From contig JASLHB010000014.1 in NCBI GenBank assembly GCA_030149965.1, forward strand, positions 1-50,472: DNA of 50,472 bases, read 5' to 3'. Positions within the stretch are counted from its first letter, which is position 1; each line of letters begins with the position of its first letter. The position numbers and the translations under genes were made by a program. A model generated the notes under the pieces. It had not been told where the DNA came from. It was given only the letters and a program-made list of their open reading frames with translations, and ran no database searches. This document shows positions 41,403 through 49,931 of the stretch, piece by piece. This stretch comes from Wohlfahrtiimonas sp. (GTDB lineage Bacteria > Pseudomonadota > Gammaproteobacteria > Cardiobacteriales > Wohlfahrtiimonadaceae).

Positions 41403-43295
41403 ATGAAAAGAATTCAAAAGCTTTCTCCGCAAGTTATTAATCAGATCGCTGCTGGCGAGGTGATCGAGCGCCCAGTTTCTGTAGTGAAAGAACTTGTTGA
41501 AAATAGTATTGATGCTGGTGCAACGGAAATTGTGATTGAAGTTGTGGAAGGCGGCGCAAAGAAAATTACGATTAAAGATAATGGCAGTGGCATTCATGAA
41601 GATGATTTGCTTTTGGCATTAACAAGTCATGCAACCAGTAAAATTCGTGATTCAAATGATTTGGTGCGCGTGCAGAGTTTAGGATTTCGTGGTGAAGCTT
41701 TGGCAAGTATTGCGTCGGTTTCTGAATTGACATTGACGACCAAAACGCAAGACAGCGCCCATGGATTCAAAGTCACAGGCGCAGGCAATGATGAAATTGA
41801 AAAGCCAATGCCAGCGGCGCATCCATTTGGTACAACGATAGAAGTGAAGGATCTTTTTTATAATGTGCCAGCGCGTAAAAAATTCTTAAGAACTGAGCGA
41901 ACAGAATTCAGTCATATTGAAGAACTGGTGAAGCGATTATCGTTGGTGAAGTTTGATGTTGCTTTTAAGCTGATTCATAACGATAAAGTTGTGTTTGATA
42001 CAAAAGCATGCGAAACGCAGGAAGAGAAAGAACGCAGGATTGGTGCGATTTATAGTCAAGATTTTCTGGATCATAGTTTTTATTTCACGCACACAATTGA
42101 AGATATTCGCGGCTCATTAACTTTGCATGGTTGGATTGCTAAGCCGACGTTCTCGCGCACGCAAACTGATTGGCAGTTTGTTTATGTGAATGGGCGAATG
42201 GTGAAAGATCGATTGATTGCGCATGCCATTAAGCAAGCTTATCAAGATGTTTTATATGGTCATCGTCATCCTGCATTCATTGTGTATTTAACGATGGATC
42301 CTGAAGGCGTTGATGTGAATGCGCATCCTGCGAAGCATGAAGTGCGTTTCCGTGAATCTCGATTTGTGCATGATTTCTTATTCAGAACGATTCATCAAGT
42401 GGTTGCTCAGCCATTATTGGAAATGAATGGTAATAATGTTGCCAATGCGGATCAACATTCTGCGCCATTGAATACTGAAAGTTCAGCATCGATTGCGCCA
42501 ATTCCATTAAATTCAGCGAATCAGCAGAATAGATTAAACTTTAATGGAAATTATAATCATTCATCATTCCAAAGTACGCGCAATGATCAGCCCGTGAATG
42601 TTTATGCTGCTTTAGGTTTGAATCAGCGAGAAAATGCTGAACCTGTTAAATCCACATTATCATCATTTGCGCCGCAATCTTTGGCGGGTGGCAATGATCA
42701 AGTGGATGATGCGCCTTTAGGTTACGCGCTTGGGCAATTGCATGGCGCTTATATTTTGGCGGAAAATCAGCAAGGTTTGGTTTTGGTGGATATGCATGCA
42801 GCGCATGAGCGCATTATTTATGAACGTTTTAAAACGAATATTCATGATCATGCAACATTGGTTCGCCAACCTTTATTGATCCCGAAAGTAATGCCGATGA
42901 GTGGACGACATGTTGCAGCGGTTGCAGAGTTTCAAGATGAATTGGCGCAAGTTGGCATTGTTGCACAAGCTTTCGGTGATGATGAAATTGTGGTGCGCGA
43001 AGTGCCAGCAGCTTTGATTAATTCAGACATTGATCGCCTAATAACAGCGGTGATTGATGATTTCGAACGATATGGTTCGAGTGAAAAGATCAAAGCCGCG
43101 ATCAATGAAATATTAAGCACGATGGCTTGCCACAGCGCGATTCGTCATCATCGTAAAATGACATTGCCAGAAATGAATGCATTGCTTCGCGATATAGAAA
43201 GAACAGAAAGAGCGGATCAATGTAATCATGGCCGACCAACGTGGACGGCGATTGGCTTAACGGATTTAGATCGATTGTTCCTACGCGGGCAATGA
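41403..43295 (+). CDS. mutL: DNA mismatch repair protein MutL with endonuclease motif
   Basis: Mismatch-repair coordinator, 630 residues. The GHKL ATPase half shows QIAAGEVIERPVSVVKELVENSIDAGA, DNGSGI, TSHATSKI and GFRGEALASI. A Ser/Asn/Gln-rich linker runs about residues 340-440. The C-terminal half has DMHAAHERIIYE starting at D463, a form of the DQHA-x2-E-x4-E metal motif, plus ACHSAIR and CNHGRP near 607, so it probably has nicking activity, as in Pseudomonas, whereas E. coli MutL does not. The open frame extends 33 bases upstream into the terminator; the start MKRIQKLSP is the family one. Confidence 0.97.
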   Translation: MKRIQKLSPQVINQIAAGEVIERPVSVVKELVENSIDAGATEIVIEVVEGGAKKITIKDNGSGIHEDDLLLALTSHATSKIRDSNDLVRVQSLGFRGEALASIASVSELTLTTKTQDSAHGFKVTGAGNDEIEKPMPAAHPFGTTIEVKDLFYNVPARKKFLRTERTEFSHIEELVKRLSLVKFDVAFKLIHNDKVVFDTKACETQEEKERRIGAIYSQDFLDHSFYFTHTIEDIRGSLTLHGWIAKPTFSRTQTDWQFVYVNGRMVKDRLIAHAIKQAYQDVLYGHRHPAFIVYLTMDPEGVDVNAHPAKHEVRFRESRFVHDFLFRTIHQVVAQPLLEMNGNNVANADQHSAPLNTESSASIAPIPLNSANQQNRLNFNGNYNHSSFQSTRNDQPVNVYAALGLNQRENAEPVKSTLSSFAPQSLAGGNDQVDDAPLGYALGQLHGAYILAENQQGLVLVDMHAAHERIIYERFKTNIHDHATLVRQPLLIPKVMPMSGRHVAAVAEFQDELAQVGIVAQAFGDDEIVVREVPAALINSDIDRLITAVIDDFERYGSSEKIKAAINEILSTMACHSAIRHHRKMTLPEMNALLRDIERTERADQCNHGRPTWTAIGLTDLDRLFLRGQ

Positions 43296-43311
43296 TTAAT
43301 AAGGAGAAATC

Positions 43312-44127
43312 ATGAAATTGTATGGCGTTTTAGGTAATCCGATTGCTCATTCAAAATCCCCAATGATTCATCAAATGTTTGCTGAATCTTGCGGCATCGA
43401 CTTGGATTATCAGGCTTATTGTTTATCTGTGGATCAATTTGAACCTGAATTATTGGGTTTGGTGGATAAAGGATTACATGGCGCAAATGTGACTGTGCCA
43501 TTTAAAGAGAATGCTTATCGCTTTTCTGATGAACTAACCGTTGAAGCAAGAGAAGCTGCGGCGGTGAATACGTTGCGATTTCAAGATGGAAAAGTAACAG
43601 GGCACAATACAGATGGCAATGGGTTGCTGAGTGATTTAGTGAATCGTCATCATATTCAATTAGAGAATCAGCGCATTTTGGTTTTAGGTGCTGGCGGCGC
43701 TGCAAAAGGTATTTTGGGTCCGTTGTTGCGGGCGAATCTTAGTGAAATTATTCTGAGTAATCGTACTTATGAAAAAGCAGTGCAATTGGCTGATGATTTT
43801 AAATTACAAGGCAATATCAATGCTTGTAAATGGCAAGAATTATCGGGGCGATTTGATGTGATCATCAATGCGACGAGCAGTTCGTTAAGTAATGAATTCA
43901 CGCCATTGCCATGCGAAGTTGATGCGCAAACGGTTGGTTATGATTTGATGTACGGAACAGAGCCGACAACTTTTATGAACTATTTACACAATCGTGGCGC
44001 GGTTCAATTGTTGGATGGTTTAGGAATGCTGGTTGAGCAAGCTGCGTTAAGCTTTGAGTTTTGGCACGGCATGAAGCCAGAAACAGAAACGGTTTATCAA
44101 GATTTACGTCAATTTCTGTTATCATAG
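43312..44127 (+). CDS. aroE: Shikimate dehydrogenase
   Basis: NADPH-dependent enzyme of the aromatic amino-acid pathway. The 271-residue product has GNPIAHSKSPMIHQ at 8-21 for shikimate binding, catalytic K65 in NVTVPFKENAY, D101 in NTDGNGLL, the NADP loop LGAGGAAKGI near residue 128, and NRTYEKA as the phosphate-binding arginine strand. AAGGAG lies seven bases before the ATG. It follows mutL by 16 bases. Confidence 0.96.
   Translation: MKLYGVLGNPIAHSKSPMIHQMFAESCGIDLDYQAYCLSVDQFEPELLGLVDKGLHGANVTVPFKENAYRFSDELTVEAREAAAVNTLRFQDGKVTGHNTDGNGLLSDLVNRHHIQLENQRILVLGAGGAAKGILGPLLRANLSEIILSNRTYEKAVQLADDFKLQGNINACKWQELSGRFDVIINATSSSLSNEFTPLPCEVDAQTVGYDLMYGTEPTTFMNYLHNRGAVQLLDGLGMLVEQAALSFEFWHGMKPETETVYQDLRQFLLS
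44117..44125 (+). promoter_or_regulatory. Candidate extended -10 for ubiE-ubiB
   Basis: TGTTATCAT, TGn plus TATCAT (five of six matches to the -10 consensus), overlapping the aroE stop codon. Leader to ubiE about 30 bases. No good -35. Confidence 0.35.
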
Positions 44128-44160
44128 AGCGCAGATTTTGAATGAATAGGATTAAAGATC

Positions 44161-44910
44161 ATGAGCGATAAAGAACAGATCGACTTTGGCTATCAAACTG
44201 TTGATAAAGATAAAAAAGAAGAGAAAGTTGCTGAAGTTTTCCATTCAGTTGCATCTAAATATGATGTGATGAATGATGTGATGAGCTTAGGTATTCATCG
44301 TTTGTGGAAGCGCACAATGATTGAATTAACGGGCGCACGTAAAGGTCAAAAAGCACTAGATTTAGCTGGTGGAACTGGCGAGATTGCCATGAAAGTTGCT
44401 AAGCGCGTTGGTAATGAAGGGCACGTTGTTTTATCTGATATTAACTCATCAATGCTCGAAGAAGGTCGCAAACGTGTGATTAATTCAGGATTTATTAATA
44501 ATATTTCCTTTGAATTAATTAATGCAGAATCGATACCATTTCCAGATAATACTTTTGATTTAGTAACCATTAGCTTTGGCTTGCGTAACGTTACAGATAA
44601 ATTAAAAGCATTAACAGAAATGCAACGTGTGATTAAACCAGGTGGTCGCTTAGTTGTGATGGAATTCTCTAAAACTAATAATCCTGCGTTGACGAAATTA
44701 TATGATTTTTATTCATTCTCAGCATTGCCATTCATGGGCAAAGTGATTGCAAATGATGAAGAAAGCTATCGTTATTTAGCGGAATCTATTCGTATGCATC
44801 CTGATCAAGAAACGATGAAATCAATGATGTTAGAAGCAGGCTTTGATGAAGTTGAATATAAGAATCTGACAGGCGGCATTGTTGCGATTCACCGTGGTTT
44901 TGTTTATTAA
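44161..44910 (+). CDS. ubiE: Ubiquinone/menaquinone C-methyltransferase UbiE
   Basis: SAM-dependent C-methylation in ubiquinone synthesis (and demethylmenaquinone if made). The 249-residue product shows VFHSVASKYDVMNDVMSLGIHRLWK, the SAM motif ALDLAGGTGEIA near 61, SFGLRNVTDK near 139 and MEFSKTNNPALTKLYDFYSF; these are the UbiE signatures. Directly upstream of ubiB with a 20-base gap, so the two are one operon. Confidence 0.96.
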   Translation: MSDKEQIDFGYQTVDKDKKEEKVAEVFHSVASKYDVMNDVMSLGIHRLWKRTMIELTGARKGQKALDLAGGTGEIAMKVAKRVGNEGHVVLSDINSSMLEEGRKRVINSGFINNISFELINAESIPFPDNTFDLVTISFGLRNVTDKLKALTEMQRVIKPGGRLVVMEFSKTNNPALTKLYDFYSFSALPFMGKVIANDEESYRYLAESIRMHPDQETMKSMMLEAGFDEVEYKNLTGGIVAIHRGFVY

Positions 44911-44930
44911 TTGATTTCATAAGGTTGGCT

Positions 44931-46556
44931 ATGTTTTCACGTTGGTTAAGAGTTTTAAAAATTCACTGGATTTTAATGCGTTATGGCTTATATGAGCTTG
45001 TATTTTTAATTCCAGCATTTAAGTTGTTTATATTTTTAAAGCCATTAACCAATTTGTTTAATCAACATAAAAATACACCATTACCTATTCGCATTCGATT
45101 GGCATTGGAAGCTTTAGGGCCAACTTTTGTTAAATTAGGGCAAGCATTGTCCACAAGAAGTGACTTGTTTCCTGATGATTACATCGAAGAATTTGCAAAG
45201 CTGCAAGATAATGTGCCAGCTTTTGATTCAGCCTTAGCTGTAGAAATTATTGAAAAAGCTCTCAAAAGACCGTTATTGGAAGTATTCGCAAGTTTTGATG
45301 AAGTGCCAATGGCGGCTGCTTCAATTGCTCAAGTTCACAGTGCAGTTTTAAAAAATGGCGATGAAGTTGTGGTGAAAGTTGTGCGCCCTAATATTCAAAA
45401 AGTCATTATGCGTGATATTCAATTGATGGAAATGATCGCGCGTGCAGTTGAAAATTATGTTTCTGGCGGTGAACGTCTGCGTCCTGTGGAAGTTGTTCAA
45501 GAATATCGTCGTACTATTTTAAGCGAATTAGATTTAACGCGTGAAGCTGCTAATGGCATGCAGTTGAAGCGGAATTTTGAAGGTTCTACAGAAATGTATG
45601 TGCCGCATATTTATATGGAATATGCATGTAAAGATATTATGGTCATGGAGAAAATTTCTGGCGTGCCTGTGGATCATGTGGATACGTTAAGGGCTTTAGG
45701 CGTCAATATTCCAAAGCTTGCTGAATTAAGTGTAGAAGTTTTCTTTAAACAGGTATTTGTGGATAGTTTCTTCCATGCTGATATGCATCCGGGCAATATA
45801 TTTGTAGATGTGAAAGACCCTAAAAATCCATCTTACATTGCTTTGGATTATGGAATCATTGGTACATTGGGCGAAGAAGATAAGCATTATTTAGCCAGTA
45901 ACTTTTTGGCATTCTTTAATCGAGATTATCGCAGAGTTGCAGAATTGCATGTGGAATCTGGTTGGGTGCCTGCAGATACTTCTATTGAAGAATTAGAATC
46001 AGCGATTCGTTCTATTTGTGAACCAATTTTCAATAAGCCATTGAGTGAGATATCCTTTGGTGGTTTCTTGTTGTCGTTATTTCAAACAGGTCGACGTTTT
46101 AAAATGGAAGTGCAACCACAATTGGTTTTGTTGCAAAAGACATTGTTCAGTATTGAAGGTATTGGTCGAAAACTTTATCCAGAATTGGATTTATGGAAAA
46201 CTGCTAAGCCATTCTTGGTGAAATTTGTGAAATCCCAAAAAAGTGTGAAATCAGTTGCGCAAAAGTATCAACGTGCGATTCCTAATTGGGTTGATAATTT
46301 ACCCGAAGCAATGCAGAATATGTTTTTAATCTCTCAAGATATGGTGAGAGGAAAACTTAAAGTTGATATTAATGATAAAGTATTAGAAAAATATCAAAAG
46401 ATACAAGCAAAACAAACGACACGAAAAATTTATGCATTGATTGGCGCAGTTGTTTTTAGTGCCACAATGATGAGCTGGCAGAATTTAGATGAATGGATTG
46501 GTGGCGCTTTGATTATTCTGTCAATTCTAACGTTTTATCAGGCACTTCGAGAGTAA
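44931..46556 (+). CDS. ubiB: Ubiquinone biosynthesis atypical kinase/ATPase UbiB
   Basis: ABC1/ADCK-type protein needed for ubiquinone synthesis; ATPase rather than a protein kinase by current understanding. The 541-residue product has the family motif KLGQALSTRSDLFPDDYIEE around residue 70, the A-rich loop AAASIAQVHSA, HADMHPGNIFV and ALDYGIIGTL, and two C-terminal membrane spans. A TTG six bases upstream is in frame but the AAGG Shine-Dalgarno fits the ATG. Unlike E. coli, ubiJ is not between ubiE and ubiB. Confidence 0.95.
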   Translation: MFSRWLRVLKIHWILMRYGLYELVFLIPAFKLFIFLKPLTNLFNQHKNTPLPIRIRLALEALGPTFVKLGQALSTRSDLFPDDYIEEFAKLQDNVPAFDSALAVEIIEKALKRPLLEVFASFDEVPMAAASIAQVHSAVLKNGDEVVVKVVRPNIQKVIMRDIQLMEMIARAVENYVSGGERLRPVEVVQEYRRTILSELDLTREAANGMQLKRNFEGSTEMYVPHIYMEYACKDIMVMEKISGVPVDHVDTLRALGVNIPKLAELSVEVFFKQVFVDSFFHADMHPGNIFVDVKDPKNPSYIALDYGIIGTLGEEDKHYLASNFLAFFNRDYRRVAELHVESGWVPADTSIEELESAIRSICEPIFNKPLSEISFGGFLLSLFQTGRRFKMEVQPQLVLLQKTLFSIEGIGRKLYPELDLWKTAKPFLVKFVKSQKSVKSVAQKYQRAIPNWVDNLPEAMQNMFLISQDMVRGKLKVDINDKVLEKYQKIQAKQTTRKIYALIGAVVFSATMMSWQNLDEWIGGALIILSILTFYQALRE

Positions 46557-46594
46557 ATAGATTGTAAAGATGCCATGGGTTGATCAAATTTCGT

Positions 46595-46600
46595 TATAAT
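46595..46600 (+). promoter_or_regulatory. -10 box for cytochrome c' gene
   Basis: Perfect TATAAT, 58 bases before the ATG. No convincing -35 hexamer at the usual distance, and an eight-base palindrome TTGATCAA lies just upstream (46580-46587). The predicted start falls in the adjacent GTGA/TCAC repeat. Confidence 0.5.
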
Positions 46601-46605
46601 CGTGC

Positions 46606-46621
46606 GGTGATTACGGTCACA
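46606..46621. promoter_or_regulatory. CRP-like inverted repeat at the cytochrome c' start site
   Basis: GGTGA-N6-TCACA matches the TGTGA-N6-TCACA half-sites at nine of ten positions. It begins only six bases after the -10 box, over the predicted transcription start, where a bound regulator would block RNA polymerase. Whether the genome has a CRP is not known from this window. Confidence 0.3.
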
Positions 46622-46658
46622 AGCAGTTAACAATATTAATATAAAAGGGAGTTATACA

Positions 46659-47090
46659 ATGAAAAAGTTAGCTTTATTGGCGACATTAGCAGTTGCAACA
46701 ATGAGCGCGGGTTTTGCTCAAGATATGGAACAAGTTAAAAAAGTGCGTAAAGCAATGTTCCAAGTTTCTGCATGGGAAATGGGAACTTTAGCTGGAATGG
46801 CAAAAGGTGAGATTCCTTTTGATGCAGCAAAAGCAGAAAAAGCAGCGAAAGTAATGAATGCTATGGCTGTATCTTTGGATGAAGTATTTATTCCTGGCAG
46901 TTATGCTGGCAGTAAAGTAACAAGCGATATCAATACTAATCAAGATAAATACAAGCAAGATGCTGCGAACTTTGTTACTGAAAGTGCGGCAATGATTGTA
47001 GCTGCTGCTTCTGAAGATACATTGAAGGCGCAAATGGGTAAGTTGGGTGGAACTTGTAAAAGTTGTCACGATACTTTCCGTGCAGACTAA
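46659..47090 (+). CDS. Cytochrome c'
   Basis: Periplasmic c-type cytochrome of 143 residues. Signal peptide MKKLALLATLAVATMSAGFA, cut before QDM. The heme site C133-K-S-C136-H137 lies at the C-terminus as in class II cytochromes, in a TCKSCHDTFR context close to the family CKACHDxFR. The rest is a four-helix bundle. Cytochromes c' bind NO and sometimes CO, often protecting cells from nitrosative stress, so a detoxification role is likely from family. A GGGAG ribosome binding site precedes the ATG by about seven bases. Confidence 0.9.
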   Translation: MKKLALLATLAVATMSAGFAQDMEQVKKVRKAMFQVSAWEMGTLAGMAKGEIPFDAAKAEKAAKVMNAMAVSLDEVFIPGSYAGSKVTSDINTNQDKYKQDAANFVTESAAMIVAAASEDTLKAQMGKLGGTCKSCHDTFRAD

Positions 47091-47111
47091 ATATTAAATA
47101 AATAAGTTTAA

Positions 47112-47159
47112 AAACGAGATAGCTCGACAGTGTAACTATCTCGTTTCCATTGTTTTTTG
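47112..47159 (+). terminator. Hairpin with offset T-tract between cytochrome c' and potF
   Basis: Perfect 11-base stem AAACGAGATAG / CTATCTCGTTT with a 13-base loop. The run of six T residues comes seven bases after the stem, so it may be a weak terminator or a leader structure for the next gene, whose ribosome binding site GGGAGG follows directly. Confidence 0.55.
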
Positions 47160-47172
47160 GGAGGATGTATTG

Positions 47173-48270
47173 ATGAAAACTATGGTTCGCAAAATCAGTC
47201 GTGTAGCGGCGATCACTGGATTAATTGCATTGAGTGCAACAGCAGTTGCTAAAGAAGTGAGAATTTATAACTGGACAGATTATATTGATCCAGAATTAAT
47301 CTCTGAATTTACAGAAAAAACAGGCATTGATGTTGTTTACGATACATTTGATAGCAATGATGTATTATTGGCAAAAAGTTTGGCAGGTAATTCAGGTTAT
47401 GACATTGTTGTGCCTTCTGATTATACCGTTGCGTATTTAATCCAAGCGAACAGATTAGATTCTATTGATACAGAAAAATTACCAAATTTAAAAAATATTT
47501 GGCCATTTGTCACTGAAAGACTATCTGAATTTAAAGGCATGAATGAGCATTCTGTTCCATATTTTTGGGGAACAACGGGCGTTGCTTATGATGCCAAAAA
47601 GATTAAAGAATTAGTACCAGATGCACCATTGGATTCTCTAGAGTTGATCATGAATCCAAAGTATGCTGAAAAATTAGCAAGCTGTGGGATTTATATGATC
47701 GATAGCCCAAGTGAAATGTTACCTGTGATTAATATGTATTTGGGTATTCCAGCTGAGTCTACAGATAAAGCGGATTTAGAGAAAGCACAAGCTGCATTAA
47801 AGCAAATTCGTCCTTATATTAAAAAATTCCATTCATCAGAATACATTACAGCATTAGCTAATGGTGATGCTTGTGTTGCATTGGGCTGGTCAGGCGATAT
47901 TTATTTGGCCAAAGCTCGCGCTAAAGAAGCGAAGACGAATGTGGATATTCAATACTTCATTCCAAAAGAAGGTAGTTTGGTTTGGTTCGATCAATTCACA
48001 GTATTGAAAGATGCACCGAATAAAGAAGAAGCTTATGAGTTCATTAACTTTATGTTAGAGCCTAAGAATAATGCACGTGCTGCAAATTATGTTGAATATG
48101 CAACTTCAAATGAAGCTGCATTTCCTCATGTAGATGAATATCTCATTAAGGATGAAATCTTGTATCCAAGTCAAGAAGACTTGAATAAGCTTCACATTAA
48201 ACAACCTTATCAACATGCTGAACAGAAAAAATTGGTAAAATTCTGGCAGGATTTAAAGAATAGAAAATAA
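47173..48270 (+). CDS. potF: Periplasmic polyamine-binding protein (PotF/SpuD-like)
   Basis: Solute-binding protein for putrescine or spermidine, 365 residues. Signal peptide ends ATAVA before KEVRIYNWTDYIDPE; YNW-x-DYI is the start of mature PotF. Also seen: VVYDTFDSNDVLLAKSLAG, YDIVVPSDY, PYFWGTTGVAY and VALGWSGDIYLAKARAKEA, each lined up with E. coli PotF and with aromatic residues of the binding pocket. GGGAGG lies eight bases before the ATG. No ABC permease or ATPase gene (potGHI) is adjacent, so the transporter must be encoded elsewhere, or the protein acts as a sensor. Confidence 0.88.
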   Translation: MKTMVRKISRVAAITGLIALSATAVAKEVRIYNWTDYIDPELISEFTEKTGIDVVYDTFDSNDVLLAKSLAGNSGYDIVVPSDYTVAYLIQANRLDSIDTEKLPNLKNIWPFVTERLSEFKGMNEHSVPYFWGTTGVAYDAKKIKELVPDAPLDSLELIMNPKYAEKLASCGIYMIDSPSEMLPVINMYLGIPAESTDKADLEKAQAALKQIRPYIKKFHSSEYITALANGDACVALGWSGDIYLAKARAKEAKTNVDIQYFIPKEGSLVWFDQFTVLKDAPNKEEAYEFINFMLEPKNNARAANYVEYATSNEAAFPHVDEYLIKDEILYPSQEDLNKLHIKQPYQHAEQKKLVKFWQDLKNRK

Positions 48271-48285
48271 AAGGACATCTGCAAT

Positions 48286-48630
48286 ATGGATATCATGCGC
48301 CGTGAGGAAATTTTAAGTTCAATTATTAGTCGCCAAGCGACATTGAATGATTATAGCTTGCGTGTACAATTTGAGTTGAAATACGGAGATTCTGTTAATC
48401 TCACGGGCGCAATTTTAGATTATTTTATCTCTTCTGAAACTAGACATAATATAGATCGATTGGATATGGTTAAAGAAAGCATGTTGCAACTGAATGATAA
48501 TTGGTTATTATTCTTTTATGACAACATGGATCGCAAAGTACTTCCAAGTACGCCAATACCTGAGAGTTGTAAAAGTGTATTGACTGAAGATGTTCAGGGA
48601 AGCTTTGATTTTATAGATAACCCTTATTAG
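48286..48630 (+). CDS. Protein of unknown function, 114 residues
   Basis: No family recognised. The protein is soluble, without signal peptide or membrane span, and rich in acidic and aromatic residues; a helix-strand mixture is likely (SLRVQFELKYGD, NWLLFFYDNMDRK). AAAGGA lies about 11 bases before the ATG. It starts 15 bases after potF and ends eight bases before the pseudo-receiver gene, so it is the first of a small plus-strand group with a GTPase. It may be a partner of those proteins; that is inferred from position only. Confidence 0.7.
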   Translation: MDIMRREEILSSIISRQATLNDYSLRVQFELKYGDSVNLTGAILDYFISSETRHNIDRLDMVKESMLQLNDNWLLFFYDNMDRKVLPSTPIPESCKSVLTEDVQGSFDFIDNPY

Positions 48631-48638
48631 ACTTTGAT

Positions 48639-49883
48639 ATGACAACAATAATAACACTAATCGGTGCTGATGCGCGTTTCAGTGCAAGTCTCGAACAGCT
48701 TTTGAAATTGAAGACAAAAGGTCGTTTCGCTTTGGGCGAAAATGGCGATATTACATTAGTGGATGCGGATTCTATCGAAGGTAGACAAGCAATCGAAAAA
48801 CATTTGGGTGAAGGTACAATTATCCTAACTGTATCACCAGATCAGTATGATCATCATTTAATTGTGCGTAAACCAATTAAAATTGAAGAGTTGTTGAAAG
48901 TATTAGATGGAATGGCTACGACATCTAAAAGAACTGTGGTTGTGCCTCAAGAAGAAGTTGTTCCAAAGAAAACTGCTAAGGCAAATACAGCTTCAGGCAA
49001 TCCTTTTGCTAAATTTATGGATCCTGATTATTTGGCGAAGCGTAAGCAGCAAGAAAATGAGCCAGTTGAAGAAGTGGAAGTAGAGCCTGAATTGCCAGTG
49101 GCAAAAGTGATCAATGAAGATCAGTTGTTAAGTACAGAAACGACTTTTTCACATTGGCACGAAGAGCTCAAAGAAATTAAGAAAATTTCGGAATATACGC
49201 ATAGTGATGGATATTGGGAGCGCATTGAGACGACGCAGTTACATGAAATGTCTAGCATCTATTCGCAAACTCAAGAAATTTATTATGATATGTCGAATTA
49301 TGCAAGCTTACAGTTTTTTAAAGAAATATATCAGAATAAATTAGAGAATCAGTTGCACTATATTGAGTTGAAACAAGGTATTATTTTCATATTCGGCGAT
49401 GGTGTACTTTTATCAAATCTAATAGTTGCAGATGTTTTATCATTCTCAGAAATGATGCAAAATGAGATCAAACTACAAGAAATTACTTCTAAAGAAGTGT
49501 TTATGGAGTTGGTCAATCGTTTTGATCATTATCATTATGGTAGCGCTTTGACTGCAATAGCGCGCGCTGTTTTGTTAGCAGCGAAAGGTCGCATTATTAA
49601 TGGCAAGGATATTAAAGAGCCATTGGGATTAATGAGAAAGAAAGAAACTCATCATATTACGATTGATATTCCTTACAGCAAAGAATTAGACAGTGTTTGG
49701 GGTTTCAGAAATGTATCATTAAGAGATACAGCAGAGTTGTTACCTGAAGTTAATTTATATTATATTTTTTCATATTATACATTATGTAATTTGTATGGAT
49801 TTTTTGATAATGAATTAGTGGATAATAAATCGAAAAATCAATTAGATTTAGATGCATTGTTGTCAGAGTTACAAAAGTTGTAA
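48639..49883 (+). CDS. Protein with degenerate receiver-like N-terminus and unknown C-terminal domain
   Basis: A 414-residue protein. Residues 1-90 look like a shortened response-regulator receiver: an Asp-containing strand end ITLVDAD at about 38-44, a Thr/Ser strand IILTVS at 61-66, and the lysine-proline IVRKPI with K78, followed by a final helix. The paired acids at the start are missing, so phosphorylation is doubtful. A Pro/Glu/Lys-rich linker runs about 100-155, and a C-terminal domain of about 250 residues has no recognised motif. Its place just before a small GTPase gene suggests that the two work together. Not a known named family to me. Confidence 0.6.
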   Translation: MTTIITLIGADARFSASLEQLLKLKTKGRFALGENGDITLVDADSIEGRQAIEKHLGEGTIILTVSPDQYDHHLIVRKPIKIEELLKVLDGMATTSKRTVVVPQEEVVPKKTAKANTASGNPFAKFMDPDYLAKRKQQENEPVEEVEVEPELPVAKVINEDQLLSTETTFSHWHEELKEIKKISEYTHSDGYWERIETTQLHEMSSIYSQTQEIYYDMSNYASLQFFKEIYQNKLENQLHYIELKQGIIFIFGDGVLLSNLIVADVLSFSEMMQNEIKLQEITSKEVFMELVNRFDHYHYGSALTAIARAVLLAAKGRIINGKDIKEPLGLMRKKETHHITIDIPYSKELDSVWGFRNVSLRDTAELLPEVNLYYIFSYYTLCNLYGFFDNELVDNKSKNQLDLDALLSELQKL

Positions 49884-49931
49884 ATAAGAAGAGCTTGATG
49901 AAAGCTTATAAGTATAAAAAGGTAAAATATA

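Noticed and set aside
49884..49931. Internal promoter or terminator before the GTPase gene
   Set aside because: Weak AGCTT/AAGCT pairing and TATAAA-like bases have wrong spacing; nothing convincing.
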